64,000 bases of DNA from Acrocarpospora pleiomorpha (GCF_009687885.1 NZ_BLAF01000046.1:37369-101368); one strand, 5' to 3'. Shown: positions 54,350-63,818, counted from the first letter of the stretch. Notes: generated by a model not told the origin, from the sequence alone. Translations and numbers: made by a program.

Positions 54350-54710
54350 GTACCCCATCATCCCCGTAAGTTTCCTGACTCGACCAGTGCGACAGGGCAT
54401 GGCCATTATGAGAAAAACCCGAAAAGGTCGGATGATCATGCTCGGCCGCCCGCCCAAAACGACCACAAAGCGTCACAGATCATGAAACGGTCGAGACCAC
54501 GCAGAGTGACATCGACCGGAGATCACGCCAGCCGCGCCTGTCTTCTCCAGACTCGGTCGTTCCGACCGTCCCCGACCGTCCCAGCTCCGACCAGGCGAAG
54601 ATCCGTACGGACACTTGCCAGAAGGCCACCTTCCTATAACTTCGTCGCCCGAACAGGGGCGGGGTACGCCCGCGACGAACGATCATCCAGCGAGCCAAAA
54701 GGACACAGTC
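54350..54710. other. Intergenic region between kynU and the VanZ-like gene, no gene seen
   Basis: These 361 bases separate divergent genes and should hold both promoters. No supported reading frame and no clear hairpin was found; TCGTTCCGACCGTCCCCGACC repeats a short CGACCGTCCC motif of unknown meaning. Confidence 0.4.
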
Positions 54711-55262
54711 ATGTTGCTGGCATGGCGTATGTGGGGACATATCATTCTTTTCAGCCTTTTGGCGCTCCCCATCGCGCTTCTGACCGCCTATTTGATCGGG
54801 AGACAACGCGCTAGTTCGGGCATGGAACACCCCTTCCGGACACCCCTCTGTGATGCCCTTTCCGTTACCGGAACCCTCCCCTGGCTGTGGATGATCCTCA
54901 CTCCGGGTAGCGCCCAGGAGCCCGCCAGGCACCTCAGCCTGATCCCGCTGAAGGACCTGACAACCCTTGCCGGCGGCTTTACTGGCACTCTGATCGCCCA
55001 GGTAGGAGGCAACCTCCTGGTGTTCGCCGCGCTCGGCGCGCTGCTCCCGATCCGCTCCCCGCGACTGGCCCGGCTACCCCGGGTGGCGGCCGTCGCGGCG
55101 GGGTCGTCTCTCATCGTGGAATCGCTTCAATATGCTTTAGGCCTCCACCGTGTGTCATCGATTGACGACATTCTGCTGAACACCACGGGCGCCGTACTGG
55201 CCGCAATCATGACTAAGCGTTGGTGGGCTCACCCAATACCGGAGGGGACCGTTCCACAATAA
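54711..55262 (+). CDS. VanZ-like membrane protein
   Basis: The 183-residue protein has about five hydrophobic helices (IILFSLLALPIALLTAYLIG at the start) and VanZ-like features: a central GNLLVFAALGALLPI segment with the conserved Asn and a late ESLQYALGLHRVSSIDDILLNTTGA. VanZ proteins are linked to low-level glycopeptide resistance, but most actinobacterial members have unknown roles. AAAAGGA lies about eight bases before the ATG. No other van genes are present. Confidence 0.83.
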   Translation: MLLAWRMWGHIILFSLLALPIALLTAYLIGRQRASSGMEHPFRTPLCDALSVTGTLPWLWMILTPGSAQEPARHLSLIPLKDLTTLAGGFTGTLIAQVGGNLLVFAALGALLPIRSPRLARLPRVAAVAAGSSLIVESLQYALGLHRVSSIDDILLNTTGAVLAAIMTKRWWAHPIPEGTVPQ

Positions 55263-55413
55263 CGGACTGCATAAATCCCGCAAGATCGTCACATGCGCCC
55301 GAACCGCTAAAAATAGGCACGGGACCTACCAACAACTCTGTGCGATCGTGGTCAAGACGGGGCAAGTTCTCTGGAGACGCTAACTCCCCGTTGGTGACAG
55401 AGGGTGATCACAC

Positions 55414-56166
55414 GTGACGGAATCCCCGGCGCAGCACGAGCCCCCGATTTATCGGCGTATCGCCGACAGTCTGCGTAGCCAGATCCTGTCCGGCGAACTC
55501 CGAGACGGGGATCGGCTTCCGGGAGAGAACGCACTCATGTCGGAGTACGGCATCGCGCGCGCCACCGCACGGCAGGCGCTGGCCGTTTTGATCAATGAGG
55601 GCTTGGCAGTGCCGCGCCGAGGTTCGGGGGTCTACGTGAGGCTGTTTCGGCCAATCAGACGACATGGTTCACGACGGCTCTCCCGCGAACAGTGGGGACA
55701 GGGCCGGGCGATCTGGGATTCGGACACCCGAGGTCGCGCGTACACGGTGGACGAGGTCCACATCGAGCGGCTGGCGTCGACCGAGGACGTCGGCCGGGTG
55801 CTGGACTCCGACGAGGTCTGGGTCCGGCGGCGGCGCTATTCGGTGGACGGCCGCCCCGTCCAGCTCGCCGCGTCCCACTTTCCGGCCGATCTCGTCGAGG
55901 GCACCGCGATCACCCTCCCGGACACCGGGCCCGGCGGTGTGTACGCCCGCTTAGGCGACCTCGGCTACTCCCCGGTCCACTTCACCGAGGAGGTGCGGGC
56001 CCGCATGCCCGCCCCGAACGAATCCGAACTTCTCCGCCTTCCCGCGGGCAACCCCATCCTCATCGTGGCGCGTACGGCATACACCTCCGGCGGCATCCCG
56101 GTCGAGCTCAACGAGATGACCATGGACGCCGCCGCGTATGTACTCCAGTACGACTTCGACGCCTAG
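55414..56166 (+). CDS. GntR/HutC-family regulator with UTRA domain
   Basis: The 250-residue protein has a GntR winged helix (YRRIADSLRSQILSGELRDG, ENALMSEYGIARATARQAL, residues about 12-78) and a C-terminal UTRA ligand domain (about 95-245). GTG 55414 has AGAGGGTG upstream. A small conserved gene follows after a palindrome that could be its operator. This GntR-plus-small-ORF arrangement is frequent in actinomycetes; ligand unknown. Confidence 0.87.
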   Translation: MTESPAQHEPPIYRRIADSLRSQILSGELRDGDRLPGENALMSEYGIARATARQALAVLINEGLAVPRRGSGVYVRLFRPIRRHGSRRLSREQWGQGRAIWDSDTRGRAYTVDEVHIERLASTEDVGRVLDSDEVWVRRRRYSVDGRPVQLAASHFPADLVEGTAITLPDTGPGGVYARLGDLGYSPVHFTEEVRARMPAPNESELLRLPAGNPILIVARTAYTSGGIPVELNEMTMDAAAYVLQYDFDA

Positions 56167-56218
56167 GTCAAGGAGACAAGTCCGGCGATACGTTGACCTG
56201 TCCATCCCGATCATTGAT

Positions 56219-56230
56219 TTCTCTAGAGAA
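56219..56230. promoter_or_regulatory. Candidate GntR operator
   Basis: TTCTCTAGAGAA is a perfect 12-base palindrome between the GntR gene and the small gene at 56334, with a TTGACC box 20 bases before it. Confidence 0.45.
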
Positions 56231-56333
56231 GTCCCGCACCTTGAGGGTGAGACGTCAAGTTCTCGCAGGCCCAGATCGGCATGGGTCGCGGGAGAAGCAC
56301 CCTGGGGCGGCTCGGCGAGGGAAAGGTGGGCGG

Positions 56334-56552
56334 ATGTCCTTTGACCGGCATCTTGCCGAGATTGCCCGCGAGTATCCGGAATGGACAATCTGGCGGAGCG
56401 ACGCGGGGCGGTGGTGGGCCACCCGGCACCACCCGCTCACCTCCGCTCAGCGGGAAGCCGGCTGCGCGATGACCATCGACGCGGACGAGCCGGAGGGGTT
56501 ACGCGAGCAGCTGCACGAACAGGAGGAACGTGCCAAATCCGCGGACCCTTGA
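56334..56552 (+). CDS. Small conserved actinobacterial protein downstream of GntR
   Basis: The 72-residue product (MSFDRHLAEIAREYPEWTI start) is soluble, with a Trp-rich segment (WRSDAGRWWATRHHP) and an acidic helical end. AAAGG precedes the ATG. Similar small Trp-rich proteins commonly follow GntR regulators in this group; function unknown. A strong terminator follows 14 bases after the stop. Confidence 0.7.
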   Translation: MSFDRHLAEIAREYPEWTIWRSDAGRWWATRHHPLTSAQREAGCAMTIDADEPEGLREQLHEQEERAKSADP

Positions 56553-56566
56553 CCCAACCCTTGAGC

Positions 56567-56608
56567 GCGGAAGCCCCCGACCCGATCGGGGGCGGGGGCT
56601 TCCGCTTT
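56567..56608 (+). terminator. Terminator of the GntR unit
   Basis: GCGGAAGCCCCCG pairs exactly with CGGGGGCTTCCGC across a 13-base loop, then TTTC. It follows the small gene's stop directly. Confidence 0.85.
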
Positions 56609-56841
56609 CAAGGGTTCCCGATACCGTTACCTGAAATGTGATCAAAATGCGAGCACGGACAGGCAGCCGTAGCCTTACGGCCTGGCGTTCCCCGTTTCCG
56701 GGGTTCCCGCTTCAGCACCGACCGCCCACCTTGTGGGTCTTATACCGGCTCCACGGGCGTTTTGCGTCTCCCCGCAACTCTGGGCGACGTTGACCTCATC
56801 AAAACATGTGTTCGCCTACGCTCGCTCGCATTCCCTGAACC

Positions 56842-56890
56842 CCCGTGGAGGCGCTACCGCTGGTGCCAACCAAAAAGGCGCCTCCACGGG
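56842..56890 (-). terminator. Terminator of the DivIVA-like gene
   Basis: CCCGTGGAGGCGC and GCGCCTCCACGGG are perfect complements over a 23-base loop containing five A residues (T on the gene's strand). The hairpin lies about 30 bases after the stop of the minus-strand gene. The remainder of 56609-56841 holds no recognisable gene. Confidence 0.7.
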
Positions 56891-56920
56891 CACCAACCAA
56901 GAACGCCTCCCGCCACGGGA

Positions 56921-58003
56921 CTAGGCGCGGAACGGCGGCGTCTCGTCGTGGCTCGCCTGGCGCGCCCTCACCGGCTCCTCCGGCCCGTCGAGCACGCGGG
57001 CGGGCTGGGCCGGCTCCGGGCGGACCGCCTCGGGGGCCTGCTCCGGCGCGGGCCCGGCCGGCCGCACCGGGTTGGTCTCGACCGCGGCCTCCTCCGGCTC
57101 GTTGAAGCCCTCTCCCGGGAAGCCCTCTCCCGAGAAGCCCTCGTCGTTGAAGCCCTCTCCCGAGAAGTCCTCCTCGAAGCCCTCCTCCACCGAAGGAGCG
57201 GGCGGCAGCACCGAGGCCTCGTCGATCAGCGGGCCCGCGCTGGACTCGCGCTGCAGCAGGTCGCCCAGGACCACGCCGATCTCGTTGAGGCGGCGCACCA
57301 CCTCGGTGTGGGTGTCGGTGAGGTAGACCACCCGGCGGCCGGTGTGCTCGTCCAGCGTGGTGGCCCGGCGCTGCGCGGAGGTGAGCGTGGTGGTGGACAC
57401 CGACTGCGCGTCCGACACCAGGCGCTCGGACTCCAGCTTGGCCGCGGTCACCCGGCGGTCGGCCTCGGCGCGCGCGTCCCGCAGGGTCTCCTCGGCCTCG
57501 GCGCTGGCGGTGGCCACCTTCTCCTCCGCCTCGGCCCCGGCCTGGGAGAGCAGCCGCTCGGCCGAGGCGGTCGCGTCGTGGATGCGGCGCTCGGCCTCCT
57601 CCTGGGCGGCGGTCCTGATCGACTCCGCCTGCTCGCGCGCGGCGTTCACCAGCCGCTCGGCCTCGGCGGCGGCCTGGTCCCTGACCTTGGAGGCGTCGTT
57701 CTGAGAGGCCTCCTTGTTGGCGGCGGCCTCCTCGTGCGCCAGCTTGAGGATCTGGCTGAGCCGCTCGCCCAGCTCGTCCGGGTTCTGCGGGGACTCTGTC
57801 AGCTTGCGCCGCGCGTCGGCCAGCTCCAGCCGGCTCTGCTCGGCCTGGTCGATCGTCCGGGCCAGGCGCTCTTCGAGGTCGCGGATCTGGTTGCGGCTGC
57901 GGATCATGTAGTCGTGGACCTGGCGACGGCTGTAGCCACGCATGACGACTTCGAAGGAGTCGTCGCTCATGAGGTCGGGGAAATTATCGGTCTGGTTCGT
58001 CAT
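56921..58003 (-). CDS. DivIVA-like coiled-coil protein
   Basis: The 360-residue protein has a DivIVA-like N-terminal motif (FEVVMRGYSRRQVHDYMIRS, about residues 17-36) followed by about 200 residues of Ala/Glu/Arg-rich coiled coil (EAERLVNAAREQAESIR and similar heptads). An acidic tail carries GEGFNDEGFSGEGFPGEGFN-type five-residue repeats, then a Pro-rich end. Relatives organise polar growth and the cytoskeleton in filamentous actinomycetes (DivIVA, Scy, FilP). Probably cytoplasmic and self-assembling at the membrane; the exact role is not shown. The terminator follows at about 30 bases. Confidence 0.82.
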   Translation of the reverse strand: MTNQTDNFPDLMSDDSFEVVMRGYSRRQVHDYMIRSRNQIRDLEERLARTIDQAEQSRLELADARRKLTESPQNPDELGERLSQILKLAHEEAAANKEASQNDASKVRDQAAAEAERLVNAAREQAESIRTAAQEEAERRIHDATASAERLLSQAGAEAEEKVATASAEAEETLRDARAEADRRVTAAKLESERLVSDAQSVSTTTLTSAQRRATTLDEHTGRRVVYLTDTHTEVVRRLNEIGVVLGDLLQRESSAGPLIDEASVLPPAPSVEEGFEEDFSGEGFNDEGFSGEGFPGEGFNEPEEAAVETNPVRPAGPAPEQAPEAVRPEPAQPARVLDGPEEPVRARQASHDETPPFRA

Positions 58004-58158
58004 GGAGGGCCCTGGGGAGTCGAAAGGCGGAACGACACGTCAGGACACGACTTTCCTGCTATCCGACCCGCATCGCAACCTGAACGCCCCAGCTGCTTGC
58101 GGAAATATCCGACACGGGCCGTGTCGGCCGTGTAACGGCGCGTGGGATCATGTATGGC

Positions 58159-58692
58159 ATGCCCTTTATCGCAGGTCTTGACCATGACGACACCCCTTCA
58201 ATCGATCCAACGGCCTGGCTCGCCCCCGGCGTGGTGGTGGTCGGCCAGGTGCGGATCGGCAGGTCCGCCAATATCTGGTACGGCTCGGTGCTCCGCGGCG
58301 ACGACGAGCGCATCGAGGTGGGCGCCGAGTGCAACATCCAGGACCTGTGCTGCCTGCACGCCGACCCGGGCGAACCGGCGATCCTGGAGGAGCGGGTGAG
58401 CCTGGGCCACAAGGCGACCGTGCACGGCGCGCACGTGGAGTCGGGCGCCCTGATCGGCATCGGCGCGATCGTGCTGGGCGGCGCTCGAGTCGGCGCGGGC
58501 ACGCTGGTGGCCGCCGGAGCGCTGGTCCCGCCCGGCGCCAAGATCCCCGAGGGCGTGCTGGTGGCGGGCGTGCCCGGCCGGGTGATCCGCGAGCTCACCG
58601 AGGCCGACCGGGCGTCCTTCGCCGAAACCCCGTCACGCTACATGGAAAAGGCGGAAAGGCACCGCGCTAGCCGACCCATGCCCCGGTGGTGA
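58159..58692 (+). CDS. Gamma-class carbonic anhydrase/acyltransferase (left-handed beta-helix)
   Basis: The product of about 177 residues is built from hexapeptide repeats ([LIV]-G-x4) typical of a left-handed beta-helix trimer. Zinc ligand positions of gamma carbonic anhydrases are present: CLHADPG and LGHKATVHGA. It would interconvert CO2 and bicarbonate in the cytoplasm, although some relatives are inactive or are acyltransferases. ATG 58159 fits the family start; ATG 58150 would add MYG. The last 26 bases overlap the convergent mannosyltransferase gene. Confidence 0.87.
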   Translation: MPFIAGLDHDDTPSIDPTAWLAPGVVVVGQVRIGRSANIWYGSVLRGDDERIEVGAECNIQDLCCLHADPGEPAILEERVSLGHKATVHGAHVESGALIGIGAIVLGGARVGAGTLVAAGALVPPGAKIPEGVLVAGVPGRVIRELTEADRASFAETPSRYMEKAERHRASRPMPRW

Positions 58693-59809
58693 AATTTCCG
58701 ACATTGATGGCCATGACCGGTGCCGCTATGGCGACGTACAGCATGAAGACCCACGGTCGGCGCGCACCGGTCAGCCCGACGGCGATGTACAGCGGCCACC
58801 ACAGCAGGGAAGCCCGGCCCACCGACATGTAGAACGAGGACATCGCCAGCAACGCCACCGCCTGCGGGGCGAGGTAGGCGGACTCCGCCCACCGCCGTCG
58901 CACCAGCTGCCAGATGATCAGGATCACCAGGACGGCCGCAGCCAGGATCTCCTCCCGGTAGGAGGTCTGCAGCGCGCCCTCCTCCAGCGACCGGTTCCAG
59001 GTGTTGACGAACGTGTCCCACGGCCACTCCGCGTACCTCCCCCAGTATTCGGCCTCGACGTTCTTCCACGCCATCCAGTCACCCGTACGCGACCACTGGA
59101 ACACCATGTACGCCACCACCGGCAGCCCCGGCACGACCAGCCACGGCAGCGTGCGCCAGCCACGGGCCCGCAGGCCGTTCTCGGCGGTCAGGAACATCAC
59201 GGCGAGTCCCAGGGCCAGGAAAAGCCCAGAAATCCGGATAGAGGAGGCCAGGGCCGCGACCACCATCGCCTGCTCCCACTTCCCGCGCCGCGCCAGCAGC
59301 CAGGCGGGAATGGCCAGCGCCAGGAAGGGCGCCTCGGAGTAGCCGGCGAGCATGAACACCGCGAACGGGCTCAGGAAGAAGGCGATCACCGTCCAGGTGC
59401 CGGTGCCCTCCCGGTAGGAGTCACTGAGCCTCGACAGCGCCACCGCCACCACCGCGCTGGCCACCAGCGAGACCAGCACGATGGCCAGGCTCCAGTCCTC
59501 GATCACCCAGTGCAGGATCCGCAGCACGAAGGGCAGCCCGGGGAAGAACGCGGCCAGCTTGGGCGCGTCGGTCATCCCGGGCGAGCCGTCGTAGCCCCAC
59601 TCGGCGATGATGATGAAGTTGTCCGCGTCCCAGGGCGTGAGCCGGTCCAGCATCGGCGCCTCGGTCCGCCCGGGCGCGGCCAGGACCATGTAGATGTACG
59701 TCCCGACGTGCCAGAAAAACCACACCAGCAGCGCGGCCCGATCGGAGGCCGAACCCAGCCACCTGGGCAGCGGGCGCGGCGGCGCCGTCTCAGATTCTGA
59801 TACGGCCAT
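58667..59809 (-). CDS. PIG-V/GT-C-type mannosyltransferase, integral membrane
   Basis: The 380-residue protein has about ten hydrophobic helices. The first outside loop carries PWDADNFIIIAEWGYDG, the acidic substrate site of GT-C enzymes, and HVGTYIYMVLAAPG and AGYSEAPFLALAIPAWL match the PIG-V-like group. Such enzymes add mannose from a polyprenyl-phosphate donor to glycolipids or proteins on the outer face of the membrane. The start is uncertain: ATG 59809 (MAVSESET) fits best, with ATG 59839 as an alternative; neither has a clear ribosome binding site. Acceptor unknown. Confidence 0.8.
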   Translation of the reverse strand: MAVSESETAPPRPLPRWLGSASDRAALLVWFFWHVGTYIYMVLAAPGRTEAPMLDRLTPWDADNFIIIAEWGYDGSPGMTDAPKLAAFFPGLPFVLRILHWVIEDWSLAIVLVSLVASAVVAVALSRLSDSYREGTGTWTVIAFFLSPFAVFMLAGYSEAPFLALAIPAWLLARRGKWEQAMVVAALASSIRISGLFLALGLAVMFLTAENGLRARGWRTLPWLVVPGLPVVAYMVFQWSRTGDWMAWKNVEAEYWGRYAEWPWDTFVNTWNRSLEEGALQTSYREEILAAAVLVILIIWQLVRRRWAESAYLAPQAVALLAMSSFYMSVGRASLLWWPLYIAVGLTGARRPWVFMLYVAIAAPVMAINVGNFTTGAWVG

Positions 59810-59942
59810 GTCCTGCCGGGTCTCGGTCACGAAGGACATGGAAGTAGATGGCAGCCGAGCATGCCAAGAGCGTAGCGCCGACGAATCCCAGGTCCCCGGC
59901 ATTCCCGCAGGTCAGCGAGGTGAAAGATTCACGCCTTGAGCC

Positions 59943-61373
59943 ATGGTCAGTCCAGATATTGGAACAGGAAAAGCGGGGAGGAAGTTCTACCATTGCACCG
60001 TGGGTTACGGGGCGCAGTGGGACGGCTTCGCCGCCATGGAACGCGATGTGCGTGCCATGGTGGCCGACCCACGATGGCCGCTGACGCCCACGCAATCCCG
60101 GGCCGACGCCATCTCCCGCCGCGCCCTGGCGACCCAGGACGGCGTCTGCTGGCTGTTCGGCGCGTACGCCCGGTGGTATCGCCTGGATCCGGACGGTCAG
60201 TGGCACCTGTCGGCTCCCCCGGCCAGCCTGCCCGTCCGCGCGTCCACCCGCCCGGTCACCGTGCCCATTCCCTACTGGGTGGTCCCCACCGGTCCTGACT
60301 TCTCCGTCGATCGTGGCTCGACCCAGGGCTTCGTCGGGCCCGACGTGCCGAACGAGGTGACCGAGCGCGTCCGGGACCTGATCATCACCCATCGTGGCCT
60401 GCGCCGGGAGGACTTCCCGCTCACCGGCGGCCCGTTCCGGCAGGTGTTCGCCGCCGAGGTGGCCAGCACGGTGGCGGCGGTCTGGGGCACGGTCATGTGG
60501 TGCGCGTACGCCCCCGCGTTCGACGGCAACGAGGTCATGCTGTCGATGTTCGGGGAGTTCCTGGCGCGCCCGCTGCCCGGGGACGAGTTCGTGCGCTGGC
60601 TGCCCCCGGTCGGCCTCGCCGACCTGGTCGAGCTGTACGCCGAGCGCTGCCGGTCCGGATTCCCCGACGCGGGGTTGCGCCTGGCCGCCCTGATGGCGCG
60701 GACGGCCAAGGCGCTCCGCGCCGACGCCCGGTTCCGGCCCCGGGCGAGCGCGCTGATCGCCATGATCGAGCAGGTGCTGAACCAGCCCTGGCTGGACCAC
60801 ACCGCGCTGCAGTCCGGGGCCGTGGCGCACAGCTGGCTGCTGCGCTGCCCGCCCAATCTGGCTCCGGCCGCGCTGTCGGAGGTGTCGCCGGGCGATCATT
60901 TCCGGCATGTTTTCTACGATTTGGTGGAGGCGCTGGCGTACACCGCGGACTCGGGGGCCGATCCCCGGGCGGTAGCGGCCAGTCTGCTGGCCGCGGATGT
61001 GGCGTCGGTGACTACCGATGCGGTGACATATTTGTATCCGTGGATGGATGACGGGATCAGGCAGGCGATGTACGTCACGCTGGCCGAGCCCGGGCATCCG
61101 CTGCGGGGGTGCTGGCCGGTCGACGGCCGCCTCCCGGAGGGCCTGACGCCCCCGGACCGGTCCACCGCCGCGGCGTTCCTCGGCGCGGCCTACGCGACCG
61201 GTCTGGCCTGGTGCGAGCTGGCCGGAGCGACCCCGCCGCCGACCGGTTTCCCGGTCTCCGCCGCGGTCGGCCAGTGCCTCGTCCACAACCGCGACGACTT
61301 GCCGCCGGAGCCCACCACCACGCCGCGCAAACGGGTCACTGAGACCACTTCCGACTGGCTCTACTCCACCTAA
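59943..61373 (+). CDS. Conserved hypothetical protein of unknown function
   Basis: The 476-residue protein has no recognised domain. It is largely helical and soluble, with a conserved-looking N-terminus (GRKFYHCTVGYGAQWDGFAA), a region rich in Trp/Tyr (VCWLFGAYARWYRLDPDGQW) and helical repeats in the second half. It lacks a signal peptide and transmembrane helix. The codon pattern and length support a real gene; the ATG at 59943 has only a distant GAGGTGA (about 20 bases upstream). Neighbours on either side are unrelated. Confidence 0.68.
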   Translation: MVSPDIGTGKAGRKFYHCTVGYGAQWDGFAAMERDVRAMVADPRWPLTPTQSRADAISRRALATQDGVCWLFGAYARWYRLDPDGQWHLSAPPASLPVRASTRPVTVPIPYWVVPTGPDFSVDRGSTQGFVGPDVPNEVTERVRDLIITHRGLRREDFPLTGGPFRQVFAAEVASTVAAVWGTVMWCAYAPAFDGNEVMLSMFGEFLARPLPGDEFVRWLPPVGLADLVELYAERCRSGFPDAGLRLAALMARTAKALRADARFRPRASALIAMIEQVLNQPWLDHTALQSGAVAHSWLLRCPPNLAPAALSEVSPGDHFRHVFYDLVEALAYTADSGADPRAVAASLLAADVASVTTDAVTYLYPWMDDGIRQAMYVTLAEPGHPLRGCWPVDGRLPEGLTPPDRSTAAAFLGAAYATGLAWCELAGATPPPTGFPVSAAVGQCLVHNRDDLPPEPTTTPRKRVTETTSDWLYST

Positions 61374-61592
61374 CAGATAGGTCACTATTACCCCACAATT
61401 AGGGATATTTCATCCTTTAGCAATACCACCCCTGTGACCTCGGAGAATTCACCGAATTGTGATCTCAGAATCCGGGAAATGGTCAGTGGAGGGACACCTG
61501 GCGTCAGGAATGGTCCCGATGGGCCATGTCGCGCCAAGACACACGGACGTAACCTCGAAGTGGGTGTGGGCTGCGGAAGGAAGGACAGCGCG

Positions 61593-61754
61593 GTGGGGCA
61601 CGACGACCTGGACTCTCGGGTCCATGACCGTGTCGCGTTGGACGAGATCGCGCTCTACGCCGAGGTGTTGGCGGCCGTGAACTACACGGATGACCGACTG
61701 ACCTTGGAGGAGCTCGACAACGCGCTCGGGTTGCGGACTTCGGCGAGCCGCTGA
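61593..61754 (+). CDS. Small conserved actinobacterial protein
   Basis: The 53-residue product starts at GTG 61593, with GGAAGGA about 12 bases upstream. It is acidic, with one long predicted helix (DRVALDEIALYAEVLAAVN) and a second helix ending NALGLRTSASR. Similar short proteins occur widely in filamentous actinomycetes without a known role. A terminator follows directly. The preceding 220 bases show no other gene. Confidence 0.62.
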   Translation: MGHDDLDSRVHDRVALDEIALYAEVLAAVNYTDDRLTLEELDNALGLRTSASR

Positions 61755-61771
61755 AGTCACTGACGAAACTG

Positions 61772-61806
61772 ATCCCGGACTCCATATGGGGTCCGGGATG
61801 GTTTTT
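61772..61806 (+). terminator. Rho-independent terminator after the small gene
   Basis: ATCCCGGAC (61772-61780) pairs with GTCCGGGAT (61791-61799) over a ten-base loop and is followed by GG and five T residues. Confidence 0.85.
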
Positions 61807-61830
61807 GGTAGGGACTAGTCAGTGCTTCTA

Positions 61831-62904
61831 TCACACCCGCGAACGTAGGCCGAACATCAGTTCCTGCCAGCGGGCGGCGACCGTCGGGGCGGCGTGGGCG
61901 GCGGCCGACTCCAGGGCGCCGGCGGCGAGGGTCATCCGGCGCCGCTCATCGTCTACGAGGGACAGCAGCGCGGCCGCGTACGCCTCTGTCTCGCCGTCCC
62001 CCTGCTGGACCAGGACGCTGTCCCTGCCGGGGCGTACGAACTCGCTCAGGCCGCGCGGGCCGTCGAATCCGACGACGGGGACGCCGCAGCCGAGCGCCTC
62101 GACCACGGTCATGCCGAGCACCTCGTGCCGGGACGGCACCGCCACGATCGACGCCTTGGCGAACTCGCCGGGCAGATCGGGGGTGGTGCCCATGAAGTAG
62201 ACATGGTTGTGCAGGCTCAGCTCGGCGACCAGGGCGCGCAGGCGCTTCTCCTCCGAGCCGGCGCCGTAGAGGCGCAGCCGCCAGTCGGGGCGTTTGTCGG
62301 CGACCACGGCGAAGGCCCGTACCAGCCGGTCGAAGGCTTTGGGGGCGACCCAGCGGCCGCCCGCGCTGATGATGCGGTTGTCCATCCTGGAACGCGGCCA
62401 GGGGCCGGCCGGGAGGGCGTCGGGGATGGTGTGGACGGAGAGCTCGTCGTCGAGCAGGCGGGACCATTCGTCGCGGCCGGTCTCGGTGTTGGTGACCACG
62501 GCGTCCAGGCGGGGGTAGAACCGGCGGACCGGTCCAGGGACGGCCGGTCTGGTCCATTCGCGGGCGATCCTGATGGTCTCGCGCGGGGCGTACCTGGCGG
62601 ACTGCACGCTCAGGCCCGGGCGGGCGGTGATCAGGACGTCGGCGCGGACGGCGCGCAGGGCCCGCCAGAGGGCCACTTCGGTGCGGACCTGGCCGCGGGG
62701 CAGCAGGTGGCGGCCGGGGCGGGCGTCGACCAGCCAGCGCAGCTTGATCCGGCCGTCGAGCGGGAAGAACGGCGCGTCCCTGGTGCGCTTGACGCTGATG
62801 ATCTCGACGTCCTGGCGTTCCGCGAGGGCGGCGGCGAGGTTGAGCATGGCCCGGACGTCGCCGCGCATCCCGTAGGCGGAGGGCATCAGGAACGTGATCT
62901 TCAC
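61831..62904 (-). CDS. Glycosyltransferase family 4
   Basis: The 357-residue GT-B enzyme has the GT4 acceptor start (KITFLMPSAYGMRGDVRAML) and the donor-site motif PSRHEVLGMTVVEALGCGVP (E-x7-E). It would transfer a sugar from a nucleotide donor to a cell-surface or lipid acceptor in the cytoplasm. GTG 62904 overlaps the upstream stop (GTGA), so it is coupled to the unknown gene before it; the longer frame to 63132 lies inside that gene. Acceptor and donor unknown. Confidence 0.86.
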   Translation of the reverse strand: MKITFLMPSAYGMRGDVRAMLNLAAALAERQDVEIISVKRTRDAPFFPLDGRIKLRWLVDARPGRHLLPRGQVRTEVALWRALRAVRADVLITARPGLSVQSARYAPRETIRIAREWTRPAVPGPVRRFYPRLDAVVTNTETGRDEWSRLLDDELSVHTIPDALPAGPWPRSRMDNRIISAGGRWVAPKAFDRLVRAFAVVADKRPDWRLRLYGAGSEEKRLRALVAELSLHNHVYFMGTTPDLPGEFAKASIVAVPSRHEVLGMTVVEALGCGVPVVGFDGPRGLSEFVRPGRDSVLVQQGDGETEAYAAALLSLVDDERRRMTLAAGALESAAAHAAPTVAARWQELMFGLRSRV

Positions 62905-63794
62905 GCCGCGCTCATCCCCGGGCCGACTTCGAGGCGGAGCTGGTCGTCGGCGGTGAAACTGGGTTTGATCGGCACGCCGTCGATGCGGGTGGCCGGATAG
63001 TGCACCCTGCGGCGTTTGCCCTCCACATCGTCCAGGCTCGCGCCGAGCGCCAGCGGCTCGTCCATCCCGTCGATCTCCAGCGAGGGCTCCCACACGCCCT
63101 GCGAGTCGGGCGTGGCGGCCAGCACGTCGCACAGCGAGAGCGCGGCGTGGAACCGCACCCCTTGCACGGTCGCGGTGACGATCACCTGGGCGTCGCTGTG
63201 GCGCAGCGCCAGCCGGGCGGTGTGATGCTGGTCGTCGTCGGTCAGGCCGGTGTACGCGAGCAGCCCGGTCACCTCGAAACGACCTTCCCGGAACCAGACC
63301 GCACGCACGTCCGCGACCGGCGCGGCTTCGGCGATCTTGATGGCCAGGAAGCCGTTGCGGGTCCGGTAGGCGCGGTAGGCCATCGTGCGGCGACCCAGCG
63401 CGTACGCGTCGAGGCGGTCCAGCGAGAAGCCGGGATCCACGCTCTGCATCCGGGTGCGCGGGCCATCCTGCTGCAGGTACGCGTCCCAGCGGCCGGGCAA
63501 TAACGCCAGCGGGCCGAGCGAGACGGCCACGCTGGCCTCCCGGGCGCGCCGGCCGGGCGTGCCGAGCATCACCCGCCGTTCCGCCCCGCTCCCCCGGTGC
63601 CGAAGCACGAGCTGGGTTCCGGCCGCCAAGGGTTCTTGGATGGCCATCTTCAGGGAGAGGACGTCCGCCAGGGTTACCTCAGCATCGGTGACGACCACAC
63701 CCACTTCCAGCCCCCTCCCCGTTGATTGAGCCAACGTTGAGGTTACCGTGATTTTCCCGTTATGTGGAGAAAGCTTTTTGTGATGCTGTGACAT
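62901..63794 (-). CDS. Hypothetical protein coupled to glycosyltransferase
   Basis: The 297-residue product is beta-rich with repeated strand-loop patterns (TLAQSTGRGLEVGVVVTDAEV; LVLRHRGSGAERRVML; LSLCDVLAATPDS) and no membrane segment. It resembles accessory proteins encoded with cell-wall glycopolymer transferases, but no catalytic motif is seen. GGAGG lies nine bases before ATG 63794. Its stop overlaps the glycosyltransferase start, so both products probably act on one glycan. Confidence 0.65.
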   Translation of the reverse strand: MSQHHKKLSPHNGKITVTSTLAQSTGRGLEVGVVVTDAEVTLADVLSLKMAIQEPLAAGTQLVLRHRGSGAERRVMLGTPGRRAREASVAVSLGPLALLPGRWDAYLQQDGPRTRMQSVDPGFSLDRLDAYALGRRTMAYRAYRTRNGFLAIKIAEAAPVADVRAVWFREGRFEVTGLLAYTGLTDDDQHHTARLALRHSDAQVIVTATVQGVRFHAALSLCDVLAATPDSQGVWEPSLEIDGMDEPLALGASLDDVEGKRRRVHYPATRIDGVPIKPSFTADDQLRLEVGPGMSAA

Positions 63795-63818
63795 TGGCCG
63801 CGCCTCCGGCACGGCGGG

